A stretch of DNA of 64,000 nt, from contig NZ_LT964979.1 of assembly GCF_900240335.1 (NCBI RefSeq), positions 682,001 through 746,000 of the forward strand, written 5' to 3'. Position numbers and translations under genes: made by a program. This DNA is from Flavimobilis massiliensis. GTDB taxonomy: Bacteria; Actinomycetota; Actinomycetes; Actinomycetales; Cellulomonadaceae. Below the pieces are notes generated by a model. The model made no database searches. It saw nothing but the letters and a program-made list of their open reading frames with translations, and was not told where the DNA came from. Position 1 is the first letter of the stretch, and every line of letters starts with the position of its first letter. This document shows, piece by piece, positions 55,230 through 63,539 of the stretch.

Positions 55230-55510
55230 GCACCTCTCGGGCTGCACTGGGGCCGCTGTGTGTGGATTTCTCGATGAGCGTCCAGCTCATGTCATCGGCA
55301 AGCCACTCGGAGAGGGCCTCCAGCTCTCCCTTGGCCCGGTTCACAACGAAGTCTCCGTCAACGCACTTCCGTGAAGACTCATGGTGCTATGGCTCGATCC
55401 GATGCGCCCGGCCTTTCTCCGCGATCGGCACGCACATTTCGATGGGTCTATCAGGCTCCCAGCTGACCTGTCCTTGGTAGATGATGCCGAGTTTCCCGGT
55501 GGCGCCGTCT
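55230..55510 (-). pseudogene. Decayed GyrI-like effector-binding-domain gene
   Basis: On the minus strand one frame reads GKLGIIYQGQVSWEPDRPIE, MCVPIAEKGRAHRIEP, an in-frame TAG at 55391-55393, and then ELEALSEWLADDMSWTL and GPSAAREV. This pattern (small-molecule-binding strand, E-x-C-V-P-I, and G-P-x-x-x-R-E at the end) resembles the C-terminal effector domain of MerR/AraC-type regulators. No DNA-binding domain or start codon remains. Identification rests on motif resemblance only. Confidence 0.4.
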
Positions 55511-55571
55511 CGCTAGTCGGCCATGGCGAAGCAGTGTCGCCGCCGTGTTGCTCCTGCTCACGTCTCACAAC

Positions 55572-56795
55572 TCACATCGAGTCGCCGCTCGCCCATGAGC
55601 CGAACTTCGGGGACGCTGCTGTACCACGCATGATGAGAATCACGCAGGGCACGTAGAGTGCTGCGGCGCAGAGCCAGAGGAAGCCGTCGGCGTTGATGTA
55701 AGTGAGCGCGAAGATCGTTGTGAAAGCGACCGGTCCGAAGATCGATGTGACGCTGTTGATGCTGGCGAGCACACCCTGGAGGCGCCCTTGGTGCTGTTCA
55801 TCGACGCGCTGGGAGAGAAGGGTTTGCAGAGCGGGGAGGCCGATGCCACCGATCCCCAGTGCCGCCAAGATAGGCGCCATGGAAAATGCGTCAGTGACAA
55901 TCGCCAGGCCTACGAGACCCAAGGCGTCGGTAACACACCCGATGATGACTGTTTTTGCCTCACCGATCCACTCCACGATGCGGCCAGTAAGGAGGGCCTG
56001 CACGAGAACCTGTACGATCCCGAAGACGGACAGGGAGATTCCAACTTCGACGGGACTCCAGTCGAGGCGGTGTTCAGTAAACAGCACCCAGGTCGCACCT
56101 GGAGCCTGCCCAATGAATTGAACAAGGCCGAATGCGACTAATAGGAAGGTAATCCCAGGCACCGCGCTGAGGCCGGGGCGACCACGATGCTGAGCGAGCG
56201 ACGCAGAGCGCGCAGGGGAATCAGGACGGGTCTCGCGTAACAAGATAAAGGTGAGTGCCAGATTGCTCGCTGAGAGAAGAGCAGCGAGCAAAAACGGCAG
56301 ATGTGGCGAGATGGCACCGAACAGTCCACCCATGGCTGGCCCCGCGATCATTCCGCCGCCATAGCAGGCACTGAGTAAACCGAAACGCTTGGCGCGCTGG
56401 TGGGGTGGCGTGATGTCGGCGATCACGGTGGCGGTGACCGCATTGGTCGCTCCGGTTATCCCAGCCACTGCACGGGCGATATAGAACACCGACAGAGCGG
56501 ATGTCGTGGCGAGCACGAGATAGTCGACGGTCGCACCGGCCAGGGAAACAAGCAGCACCCGGCGGCGGCCGAATCGGTCCGACAGTGTTCCCAGTACGGG
56601 GGCAAAGATGAACTGCATTACCGCGTAGAGCGCGATCAGCACTCCGACGTTCAGCGGAACCGCATCAGCGGTGACCCCTGCCTCGTGTAGCAGTGCGGGG
56701 AGAATCGGCATCACCAGGCCCATGCCGGCGGCGTCGAGGCTAGCCGTGATGAGGACCGTGGCCAACGAGCCACGAGCGGAAGTGAGAGATGACAC
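55572..56795 (-). CDS. tetA(33): Tetracycline efflux MFS transporter, Tet(33)-like
   Basis: A 407-residue drug:H+ antiporter of the TetA group. It has motif A LGTLSDRFGRRRVLLVSLAGA between helices 2 and 3, the N-terminal ITASLDAAGMGLVMPILPALL, and helix-5 ARAVAGITGATNAV; twelve helices fit the length. I recognise it as the class 33 determinant first found on a corynebacterial plasmid; a very close class (Z) is the alternative. GTG 56795 gives the expected N-terminus and is leaderless: TTGCAC (minus strand, 56831-56826), 17 bp, TATCGT (56808-56803), 7 bp, GTG. Divergent tetR is now 1.9 kb away because of the IS. Confidence 0.9.
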   Translation of the reverse strand: MSSLTSARGSLATVLITASLDAAGMGLVMPILPALLHEAGVTADAVPLNVGVLIALYAVMQFIFAPVLGTLSDRFGRRRVLLVSLAGATVDYLVLATTSALSVFYIARAVAGITGATNAVTATVIADITPPHQRAKRFGLLSACYGGGMIAGPAMGGLFGAISPHLPFLLAALLSASNLALTFILLRETRPDSPARSASLAQHRGRPGLSAVPGITFLLVAFGLVQFIGQAPGATWVLFTEHRLDWSPVEVGISLSVFGIVQVLVQALLTGRIVEWIGEAKTVIIGCVTDALGLVGLAIVTDAFSMAPILAALGIGGIGLPALQTLLSQRVDEQHQGRLQGVLASINSVTSIFGPVAFTTIFALTYINADGFLWLCAAALYVPCVILIMRGTAASPKFGSWASGDSM

Positions 56796-56843
56796 CTTAT
56801 CAACGATAAAGTTATCGATGATAAAGTGCAAGCATGGCTCAGA
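56786..56843. repeat. 57-58 bp target-site duplication, left copy (tet promoter/operators)
   Basis: Identical to 58739-58796. It contains the tetA start and first codons, operators TTATCAACGATAA (56797-56809) and TTATCGATGATAA (56812-56824), the tetA -35/-10 pair, a tetR-type TAAAGT box, and a copy of the tetR start that now reads MAQT-stop (ATG 56834). One base at the edge is shared with the IS end, so the duplication is 57 or 58 bp. Confidence 0.9.
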
Positions 56844-56952
56844 CCTGAGTTTGGTCACGCTCGCGGCCGCGCGCCTGTCCCAGTTCGTTGACCTGCAACG
56901 ATGCACTCGTAGTGCCTTGATTTGAGGCACTAAGGCGTGATGCAATCGGGCC

Positions 56953-58719
56953 GTGGCATGGGTGAGAAAGGTTCGAACCGCCTCCGGGGCGACGGCGGTG
57001 CAGATCGCCGAGTCCGTCGCAGGCAAGCGCCGAATCGTCGCTCATGTCGGCTCGGCTCACACTGAGGCAGAGCTCGGCATTCTGCTCGAGCACGCCCGCG
57101 GGCTGCTTGGCGATCCGGACCAAGGCGCCCTGGACTTCGCCACGCCTCCCGCTCCGCGCACTGCTCGGCTCGTGCCTGCTCCAACCTCCCGGCTGTGGCG
57201 GCCCCCAGCCGTCGGCGCCGACGAGCGTGACGGCGCCGGGAGGGTCGTCGGGACCGGCTCGGGCACGCTGGCTGGCGCGCTCGAGGCGATCTACGACCAG
57301 CTCGGGTTCAACACCTTGGGCGATGACACGTTCCGCGACCTGGTCATCGCGCGCTTGGTCGAGCCGACCTCCCTGCGCGACGTGGGACGGGTCTTGCGGG
57401 ACGTGGACCGCACCCCGCCGAGCGAGTCGACGCTGCGGCGCTGCCTGCAGCGCGCAGCGGCCAATGACTACCGCGGACAGATCGCTGCGGCCTGTTTCGC
57501 CCGCGCCACCCGCAGCGGGGACGTGTCGTTGGTTCTCTACGACGTCACCACCCTCTACTTCGAGGCGGAGAAAGAAGACGACCTGCGCAAGGTCGGTTTC
57601 TCCAAGGAGCGCCGCGTCGACCCTCAGATCGTCGTCGGCCTCCTGGTGGACCGCGGCGGGTTCCCTCTGGAGATCGGCTGCTTCGAAGGCAACAAGGCCG
57701 AGACCCGCACGATCGTGCCGATCGTGCGGGAGTTCCAGGCCCGCCACGATGTAGCGCACATGGTCGTGGTCGCCGACGCCGGGATGCTCTCGGGGGTCAA
57801 CCTCACAGCCCTGGACGAGGCGGACCTGCACTTCATCGTCGGCTCGCGCACCACCAAGGCGCCCATCGACCTGGCCTCCCATTTCCGCTGGAACGGGGAT
57901 GCGTTCACCGACGGGCAAGTCATCGACACGATCACGCCCAAGGATTCCCGCGTCCTCGAGAATGACCCGCTGCGCCGAGCCGAGCCTGTCTGGGATCCCG
58001 CCGCGCATCCTGCCTCGTGGCGGGCGGTGTGGGCCTACTCCCGCAAACGTGCCGTCCGTGACCGGCACACCCTGACCGCGCAGGCCAACCGCGCCAGGGC
58101 GATCGTCGAGGGTGCGCAGGCCGGGCGCGCGGCAAGGTTCGTCAAGGTCGCCGGCGGCGCACGTAGCCTGGACGAGAAGGCTCTTGAGCGCGCCGAGTCC
58201 CTGGTGGGTCTCAAGGGGTATGTCACCAACCTGCCCGCGCATCTCATGAGTGCGAGCGAGGTCATCGGCTCGTATCACGAGCTGTGGCAGGTGGAGACGT
58301 CCTTCCGGATGTCCAAGACCGACCTTCGGGCGCGGCCCATGTTCGTGCGGACCCGTGATGCGATCGAGGCTCACCTCACCGTGGTGTTCACCGCGCTGGC
58401 CGTGGCACGCGAGGCCCAGGACCGTAGCGGGCTTGCGATCCGCAAGATCGTGCGGCAGCTACGTCCCTTGCNGCCCATGTTCGTGCGGACCCGTGATGCG
58501 ATCGAGGCTCACCTCACCGTGGTGTTCACCGCGCTGGCCGTGGCACGCGAGGCCCAGGACCGTAGCGGGCTTGCGATCCGCAAGATCGTGCGGCAGCTAC
58601 GTCCCTTGCGGTCGGCAACGATCGCGATCAACGGCACCCGGCAGACCTTCGAACCCGAGATCAACGACACCGACCGTGCGTTGCTCGACGCGCTTCACGG
58701 ACGGAGGTCAAGGCACTAA
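56953..58719 (+). CDS. IS1634-family (IS4 superfamily, DDE) transposase
   Basis: The transposase starts at GTG 56953 with MAWVRKVRTASGATAVQIAE, characteristic of actinobacterial IS1634 members. DDE residues are visible in LVLYDVTTLYFEAE (first Asp), MVVVADAGMLSG (second Asp) and the YREK-like YHELWQVETSFRMSK (Glu). As printed it has 588 residues, but 46 residues near the C-terminus (PMFVRTRDAIEAHLTVVFTA onward) occur twice around an undetermined base. Without that block it would be 542 residues. It reads away from tetA and toward tetR. Confidence 0.9.
   Translation: MAWVRKVRTASGATAVQIAESVAGKRRIVAHVGSAHTEAELGILLEHARGLLGDPDQGALDFATPPAPRTARLVPAPTSRLWRPPAVGADERDGAGRVVGTGSGTLAGALEAIYDQLGFNTLGDDTFRDLVIARLVEPTSLRDVGRVLRDVDRTPPSESTLRRCLQRAAANDYRGQIAAACFARATRSGDVSLVLYDVTTLYFEAEKEDDLRKVGFSKERRVDPQIVVGLLVDRGGFPLEIGCFEGNKAETRTIVPIVREFQARHDVAHMVVVADAGMLSGVNLTALDEADLHFIVGSRTTKAPIDLASHFRWNGDAFTDGQVIDTITPKDSRVLENDPLRRAEPVWDPAAHPASWRAVWAYSRKRAVRDRHTLTAQANRARAIVEGAQAGRAARFVKVAGGARSLDEKALERAESLVGLKGYVTNLPAHLMSASEVIGSYHELWQVETSFRMSKTDLRARPMFVRTRDAIEAHLTVVFTALAVAREAQDRSGLAIRKIVRQLRPLXPMFVRTRDAIEAHLTVVFTALAVAREAQDRSGLAIRKIVRQLRPLRSATIAINGTRQTFEPEINDTDRALLDALHGRRSRH
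58335..58609 (+). repeat. 137-bp tandem duplication around an N (probable assembly artefact)
   Basis: 58335-58471 is repeated exactly as 58473-58609, with the single undetermined base at 58472 between. The period is 138 bp, so the frame is kept. This is what results when two overlapping contig ends are joined with one N without merging the overlap. Confidence 0.85.
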
Positions 58720-58738
58720 GCCAAATGACCAAACTCAG

Positions 58739-58796
58739 GAGATGACACCTTATCAACGATAAAGTTATCGATGATAAAGTGCAAGCATGGCTCAGA
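58739..58796. repeat. 57-58 bp target-site duplication, right copy (tet promoter/operators)
   Basis: Identical to 56786-56843. Here operators 58750-58762 and 58765-58777 and the TAAAGT box (58775-58780) serve tetR, whose ATG (58787) lies 6 nt after the box; the tetA promoter copy points leftward into the end of the IS. Confidence 0.9.
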
Positions 58797-59356
58797 AACA
58801 AGCGCGACTCGATCGTGCAGCAGTCTTGCGCGGTGCGAGGCATGTGCTCAATAACACGGGGATCGACGGTTTCACCACGCGGGCGCTGGCTGCGCATCTG
58901 CGGGTGCAGCAGCCAGCGCTCTACTGGCACTTTCGGACAAAGGGCCACCTGCTCGGATCGCTCGCAGCTGATGTGCTTGATCGCGAACACCACGCCTCAC
59001 TCCCAGAGTCAGGGGAGCGCTGGGACGACTTTCTCCTGCGCAACGCGCGGAGCTTCCGGACAGCGCTTCTGGCAGTCCGGGATGGAGCACGGCTGCACGC
59101 AGAGTTTCACCGTCAAAAGAGTGACCAGATGCCAGCGGGCTCGGATGCCCCCGAAAGTCAGATCGAGTTTCTCGTGTCCGAAGGATTCGCTGAGGTCTCT
59201 GCGGTCCGAGCTCTCATGGCTATCAGCCGCTATACGGTCGGTTTCGTACTAGAAGAACAAACAGCGCTCGACAACGGATGTGAGCCTGTCGATCAAGACC
59301 TAGATTTCGAGTTCGGGTTAGTTGCAATGGTTGAAGGGCTGGCATCAAAGCGATGA
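58787..59356 (+). CDS. tetR(33): Tetracycline repressor, TetR class 33-like
   Basis: TetR blocks tetA transcription and is released by tetracycline-Mg. The 189-residue protein has the N-terminal HTH (RAAVLRGARHVLNNTGIDGFTTRALAAHLRV with QQPALYWHFRTKGHLL) and a TetR_C ligand domain (LLAVRDGARLHAEF, ALMAISRYTVGFVLEEQ) containing the His and Glu positions used by TetR proteins. The predicted transcript is leaderless. Two operators overlap its promoter, and the IS separates it from tetA, but each gene has a full operator copy. Confidence 0.92.
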   Translation: MAQKQARLDRAAVLRGARHVLNNTGIDGFTTRALAAHLRVQQPALYWHFRTKGHLLGSLAADVLDREHHASLPESGERWDDFLLRNARSFRTALLAVRDGARLHAEFHRQKSDQMPAGSDAPESQIEFLVSEGFAEVSAVRALMAISRYTVGFVLEEQTALDNGCEPVDQDLDFEFGLVAMVEGLASKR

Positions 59357-59392
59357 GGGATGCTCGCGCTTTGGGTCTCTGCGTCAGTAAGG

Positions 59393-59603
59393 TCAATCCT
59401 TTCCCGCTCCCGCAGCAGCTCCTCCGCGATACTGACGTTTTGCTCATGGCTACGGAGCTCACTAACGAGCAAATCAGGGACCGTATGCATGTCGCGTCGC
59501 GATCGCGGAACGGCACATCAGCAGCATCTTCACCATGCTCGACCTTAACGAGCGCACAGGAAACAAGCGCGTCATCGCCGTCCTCGAGTACCTCAAGAAC
59601 TAA
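59393..59603 (+). pseudogene. Decayed LuxR-type HTH gene
   Basis: One frame reads LLRDTDVLLMATELTNEQIR, DRMHVA (about 59418-59500). The following frame continues IAERHISSIFTMLDLNERTG, NKRVIAVLEYLKN and ends at TAA 59601-59603. Together they match a LuxR/NarL DNA-binding domain with a frameshift near 59500 and no N-terminal part. It is a remnant; its parent was probably a response regulator or LuxR regulator. Confidence 0.5.
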
Positions 59604-59703
59604 GCGTCGAGTGCGTGACCGGCGCGATGACCATAGGTAACGGCGGTTTAGCATCGGTGCCGCATCTTGACACGACTCAATCCGCGACAGCTAACCTCCG
59701 CAT

Positions 59704-59904
59704 ATGGAGTTCGACGGAATGGAGATCCCCGACGATATCGAGGTCACGGTCTGGGGGAGCAACGAGCACCGGCTCTGTAACGTCTGCCGCGCAGAATGCG
59801 ACCCCGAGCCGAGCGGCGCCGACGGGTACGGCGTGTGAATCGTCTACGTCTGCCGCGACCACGGAGTCCAATCCGTCGTGGACCCATTCGAGCATCTCCG
59901 TTGA
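59704..59904 (+). pseudogene. Small Cys-rich protein gene with one in-frame TGA
   Basis: ATG 59704 opens a frame with MEFDGMEIPDDIEVTVWGSN and a zinc-ribbon-like CNVCRAEC. It hits TGA at 59836-59838 (codon 45), and continues in frame as IVYVCRDHGVQSVVDPFEHL to TGA at 59902. The second half supplies the partner Cys and His expected for the ribbon, and TGA differs by one base from TGG (Trp). The intact protein would have 66 residues. It lies 94 bases before the relaxase gene. Function unknown. Confidence 0.55.
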
Positions 59905-59998
59905 AGCGCGCTCTTCGCTATCTCCCTGCATTGACGCAAACATCGCGCTCTCCGCCTTCCGAGGGTAGATCCCAAGATCTGCGGCGCACCTGCCCAGT

Positions 59999-62900
59999 GT
60001 GACGATCTCGATCAGGGTCATGACCGCTGGGGACGGGTACCGGTACCTGCTGAACGCAGTTGTCGCTGGCGACGGGGATCGCGATGCGTCGTCAGCGCTG
60101 ACAAGGTACTACCTTGAAGCAGGAACGCCTCCCGGCATCTGGCTCGGGGCCGGCCTCCCAGGACTCGCCGGAGAGATCGCCGTCGGTGCCTCGGTGAGCG
60201 AGGAGCAGTTACGGCGCCTCATGGGGCACGGGCAGGATCCGAACAGCGGCGAGCAACTGGGGCGTCCGTACCGAAAGTTTGCCACCGCGGGCGAGCGGAC
60301 GCAGCGCCGCCTCGATCAGCTCCCGAAGTCCCTTACCGCAGGTGAGCGTACCGCGCAGCAAGCGCTGATCGAGGCGGAGGAAGCACAGAAGCCAACGAAT
60401 GCGCCGGTCGCAGGGTTCGATCTCACGTTCTCGGTCCCGAAGTCCGTCTCGACCCTCTGGGCAGTTGCCGACGGCGGCACGCAAGCACTCATTGCCCAAG
60501 CTCACCACGCAGCGATCCGAGACATGATCGCCCTACTCGAGCGCGACGTCGCGATGACCAGGGTCGGCGCGAAAGGGGCGCGTGGCGCCGTCGCGCAAGT
60601 CGACGTGCGGGGTGTGATTGCGACTGCCTACGATCATTACGATTCTCGGGCCGCGGATCCACAACTCCACACGCACATTGTCGTCGCCAACCGCGTGCAA
60701 GCAGCTCATGACGGGAAGTGGCGCACGCTCGATTCTCGCGCTATCCACGCCGCCGTCACCGGCCTATCGGAGCATTACAACGCGGTCCTCTCGGACCATC
60801 TCACTCAGATCCTCGGCGTCGGGTGGGAAGCCCGTGAGCGCGGTGCGGGGCGCTCCACGGCGTGGGAGATCGTTGGCGTGCCGCAGGAGCTGATGGACGA
60901 GTTCTCTTCCCGTACTCGCGATATCGAGCAGGTCAAAGACCGGCTGGTCGACGACTACGTCTCGAAGCACGGGAGGCAGCCGTCCCCGAAGCTGGTGTGG
61001 CAGTTCCGGCAGCAGGCCACGCTCGAGACTCGGCCCCCGAAGCAGCAGCACTCTCTCAGCGATCTCACCTCCCAGTGGCGAGAACGCGCGACCGCGTTGC
61101 TGGGTGAGGACGCGCCAACCTGGGCGTCGGCACTGCTCGCCGGTAGTGAGCACGAACCGTTGCTGCGGGCAGACGATATCCCGTTGGAGGATCTCGAGGA
61201 GGTCGCCGAGGTCGTGGTGCAGCAGGTCGGTGACCGGCGAGCGACGTGGAAACGGTGGAACCTCCACGCGGAGGCCGTGCGACAGACGATGGCTCTCCGC
61301 TTCGCGTCCGCGAACGACCGGGACGTCATCACCCAGCAGATCGTCGATGCCGCAGAACGGGTCTCGCTGCGCCTCACTCCGCCCGAGCTCGCGAAGAGCC
61401 CCTCGCTGTTTCGTCGCGCGGACGGGTCGAGCGTGTTCCGACCCAAAGCCGGAACGGTGTTCTCCTCCGAGCAGGTGCTCGCGGCAGAAGACCGACTCCT
61501 TGGCGCGTCGAATGATCGGTCGGCGCCGACCGTACCGCTGGCATGGATCGAGGACGCTGCCAGAACGAAGAACCGCGACGGGCACACCCTGTCGGTGGAC
61601 CAGGAGCAGGCGATCGCGAAGATCGGCGTCTCCGGCCGCGTCCTCGACGTACTCGTCGGCCCCGCAGGGACTGGGAAGACCACAACGATGCGTGCCCTGC
61701 GCCGAGCCTGGGAGCGACGCTACGGGCCAGGCTCGGTGACCGGGCTCGCGCCCTCGGCCGCTGCCGCCGACGTCCTCGCCGGGGATCTGGAGATCGGGAC
61801 GGAGAACACGGCGAAGTGGCTGCATGAGCATCGCCTCGGGAAATGGAACCTCACGCGCGGACAGCTCGTCATCATCGACGAAGCCTCCTTGGGTGGCACG
61901 TTCGCGCTCGATGCCATCACCAGTCACGCCCAGCAGGTCGGCGCGAAAGTGCTGCTCGTGGGCGATTGGGCGCAACTCGCAGCGGTGGACGCGGGCGGCG
62001 CGTTCGGGATGCTCGTGCGTGACCGCGGCGACGCCCCGGAACTGGTCGATGTGCGTCGCTTCCGAAACGACTGGGAGAAGCAGGCGTCCCTGCAGTTGCG
62101 GATCGGCGACACCGACGTCATCGATACCTACATTGCGCACCAGCGCGTCACGCCGGGCGGATATGACGAGATTCTCGAAGCCGCCTACCAAGCCTGGCGC
62201 ACAGACCTCGCAGCGGGAAAGAGCACGGTGCTGATCGCGGAAACCCTCGACACGGTCTCTGCGCTCAACACCCGCGCCCGCACCGACCGAATCCTCCAGG
62301 GCGACGTCGCTGTGGACGGCGTCAAACTCCATGACGGCAACGAAGTTTCCCGCGGAGATCTCATCATCACCCGCGAGAACAATCGGCGCCTCTCGCTCGG
62401 GCGAAGCTGGGTGAAAAACGGCGACCGCTGGCACGTCGCCCATGCGAACGACGACGGATCCCTCACCGTGCGGCGGGCAGGATCGAAGCGGCGCACCACG
62501 ATCACGCTGCCCGTGAGCTACGTCGCCGAGCACGTCGACCTCGGCTACGCCGTCACCGCGCACCGTGCCCAAGGGGCCACCGTCGACACCGCACACGCGG
62601 TCGTCCACTCACCGGAAGTGACCCGAGAATCCCTCTACGTCGCGATGACCCGCGGCCGCGAATCCAACCGCGTCTACGTCGCCACCGACGAGCATCACCT
62701 CGAGGAGCATCAGCACCGTGAGGACCTGCAGAACACCGCCCGGAGCATCCTCTACGGGATCCTGCAGCACCCTGGCGCAGAGCTCTCCGCACACGACACG
62801 ATCACCGTGGAGCAGGACTTCTGGGGCTCACTCGAGCAACTCGCGGCCGAGTACGACACCATCGCACAAGTCGCCGGACAGGAACGCTGGATCGCCCTCC

Positions 62901-63514
62901 TGCACGCCGGAGGCCTCACGGCGGAGACGATCGACGAGCTCGTCGAGACAGACGCCTTCGGGATCCTCACCACCGAGCTGCGCAGGCTCGAAGCCGACGG
63001 GCACGACATCGACAGTCTTCTCCCGCGCATCATCCAGGTTGGAGGACTGGACGAGGTGCAGGATCTCGGGTCGCTGCTGCGTTACAGGCTCCAGCGCATC
63101 ACGGCGGCCTACCAGCCTGCTCCGCAGCGGACCGCCAGGATGATCGCCGGCCTGGTCCCGCGCGCGACCGGGATCACCGATCCCGCGATGAGGCAAGCCC
63201 TCGACGAGCGGGAGCAGCTCATGGAGCAGCGCATCGATGCCCTGGTCGAGAAGCTCCTCAAGCAGCCAGAGCCCTGGTTGACGGGACTCGACGAGACCGC
63301 TCCCGCAGAGGGTGAGGCTGCGGCACGGGCGGTCATTGCGTACCGCGACCGGTGGGGCGTCACCTCGAGCAGCCCACTCGGAGCGGTGCCCGGCGACGAT
63401 GCTCAGCGCGTCGACTACGAACGCGCCCAGGGCGTGCTCGTGAGCCTTCAGCAGACCGAGCACTCCCCGGAGGAAGTGCGGTCCAGACGGAGTCAGAGGC
63501 GGTCGATTTCCTGA
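59999..63514 (+). CDS. MobF-family conjugative relaxase/helicase (TraA/TrwC-like)
   Basis: MobF relaxases nick oriT through tyrosines, stay covalently bound to the 5' end, and unwind DNA with a C-terminal helicase. The 1171-residue product has the tyrosine pair TRYYLEAGTPPG (37-38), the HUH metal site with His 213, 224 and 226 (DPQLHTHIVVANRV), and helicase Walker A GPAGTGKTTT (554-563). It also has the Walker B-like LVIIDEASLGG and a late YVAMTRGRESNRVYVATD motif as in RecD-like helicases. Start GTG 59999 gives the family N-terminus. No coupling protein or secretion genes are in the window. Confidence 0.93.
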   Translation: MTISIRVMTAGDGYRYLLNAVVAGDGDRDASSALTRYYLEAGTPPGIWLGAGLPGLAGEIAVGASVSEEQLRRLMGHGQDPNSGEQLGRPYRKFATAGERTQRRLDQLPKSLTAGERTAQQALIEAEEAQKPTNAPVAGFDLTFSVPKSVSTLWAVADGGTQALIAQAHHAAIRDMIALLERDVAMTRVGAKGARGAVAQVDVRGVIATAYDHYDSRAADPQLHTHIVVANRVQAAHDGKWRTLDSRAIHAAVTGLSEHYNAVLSDHLTQILGVGWEARERGAGRSTAWEIVGVPQELMDEFSSRTRDIEQVKDRLVDDYVSKHGRQPSPKLVWQFRQQATLETRPPKQQHSLSDLTSQWRERATALLGEDAPTWASALLAGSEHEPLLRADDIPLEDLEEVAEVVVQQVGDRRATWKRWNLHAEAVRQTMALRFASANDRDVITQQIVDAAERVSLRLTPPELAKSPSLFRRADGSSVFRPKAGTVFSSEQVLAAEDRLLGASNDRSAPTVPLAWIEDAARTKNRDGHTLSVDQEQAIAKIGVSGRVLDVLVGPAGTGKTTTMRALRRAWERRYGPGSVTGLAPSAAAADVLAGDLEIGTENTAKWLHEHRLGKWNLTRGQLVIIDEASLGGTFALDAITSHAQQVGAKVLLVGDWAQLAAVDAGGAFGMLVRDRGDAPELVDVRRFRNDWEKQASLQLRIGDTDVIDTYIAHQRVTPGGYDEILEAAYQAWRTDLAAGKSTVLIAETLDTVSALNTRARTDRILQGDVAVDGVKLHDGNEVSRGDLIITRENNRRLSLGRSWVKNGDRWHVAHANDDGSLTVRRAGSKRRTTITLPVSYVAEHVDLGYAVTAHRAQGATVDTAHAVVHSPEVTRESLYVAMTRGRESNRVYVATDEHHLEEHQHREDLQNTARSILYGILQHPGAELSAHDTITVEQDFWGSLEQLAAEYDTIAQVAGQERWIALLHAGGLTAETIDELVETDAFGILTTELRRLEADGHDIDSLLPRIIQVGGLDEVQDLGSLLRYRLQRITAAYQPAPQRTARMIAGLVPRATGITDPAMRQALDEREQLMEQRIDALVEKLLKQPEPWLTGLDETAPAEGEAAARAVIAYRDRWGVTSSSPLGAVPGDDAQRVDYERAQGVLVSLQQTEHSPEEVRSRRSQRRSIS

Positions 63515-63527
63515 TGTATGCGGCCGA

Positions 63528-63539
63528 TATTCTTAGTGC
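63528..63539 (+). promoter_or_regulatory. Leaderless promoter of the AbiJ-like gene (TATTCT)
   Basis: TATTCT (63528-63533) ends 6 nt before the ATG at 63540, with no Shine-Dalgarno. Confidence 0.45.

Larger units (their letters stand above)
56844..58739 (+). mobile_element. IS1634-family insertion sequence
   Basis: Bounded by a 14-bp perfect terminal inverted repeat, CCTGAGTTTGGTCA (56844-56857) and its complement (58726-58739). It is flanked by the 57-58 bp duplication of the tet regulatory region. A sub-terminal hairpin (AGTGCCT 56911-56917 with AGGCACT 56925-56931) and a related word near the right end (58708-58722) are present. Long target duplications are a known property of IS1634 and IS1549. 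As printed it is 1896 bp; removing a 138-bp duplicated block around an N gives about 1758 bp. Confidence 0.9.

Noticed and set aside
55038..55247. A 69-codon minus-strand frame as an independent gene
   Set aside because: No Shine-Dalgarno, no recognisable family, and it lies in decayed DNA next to the effector-domain remnant.
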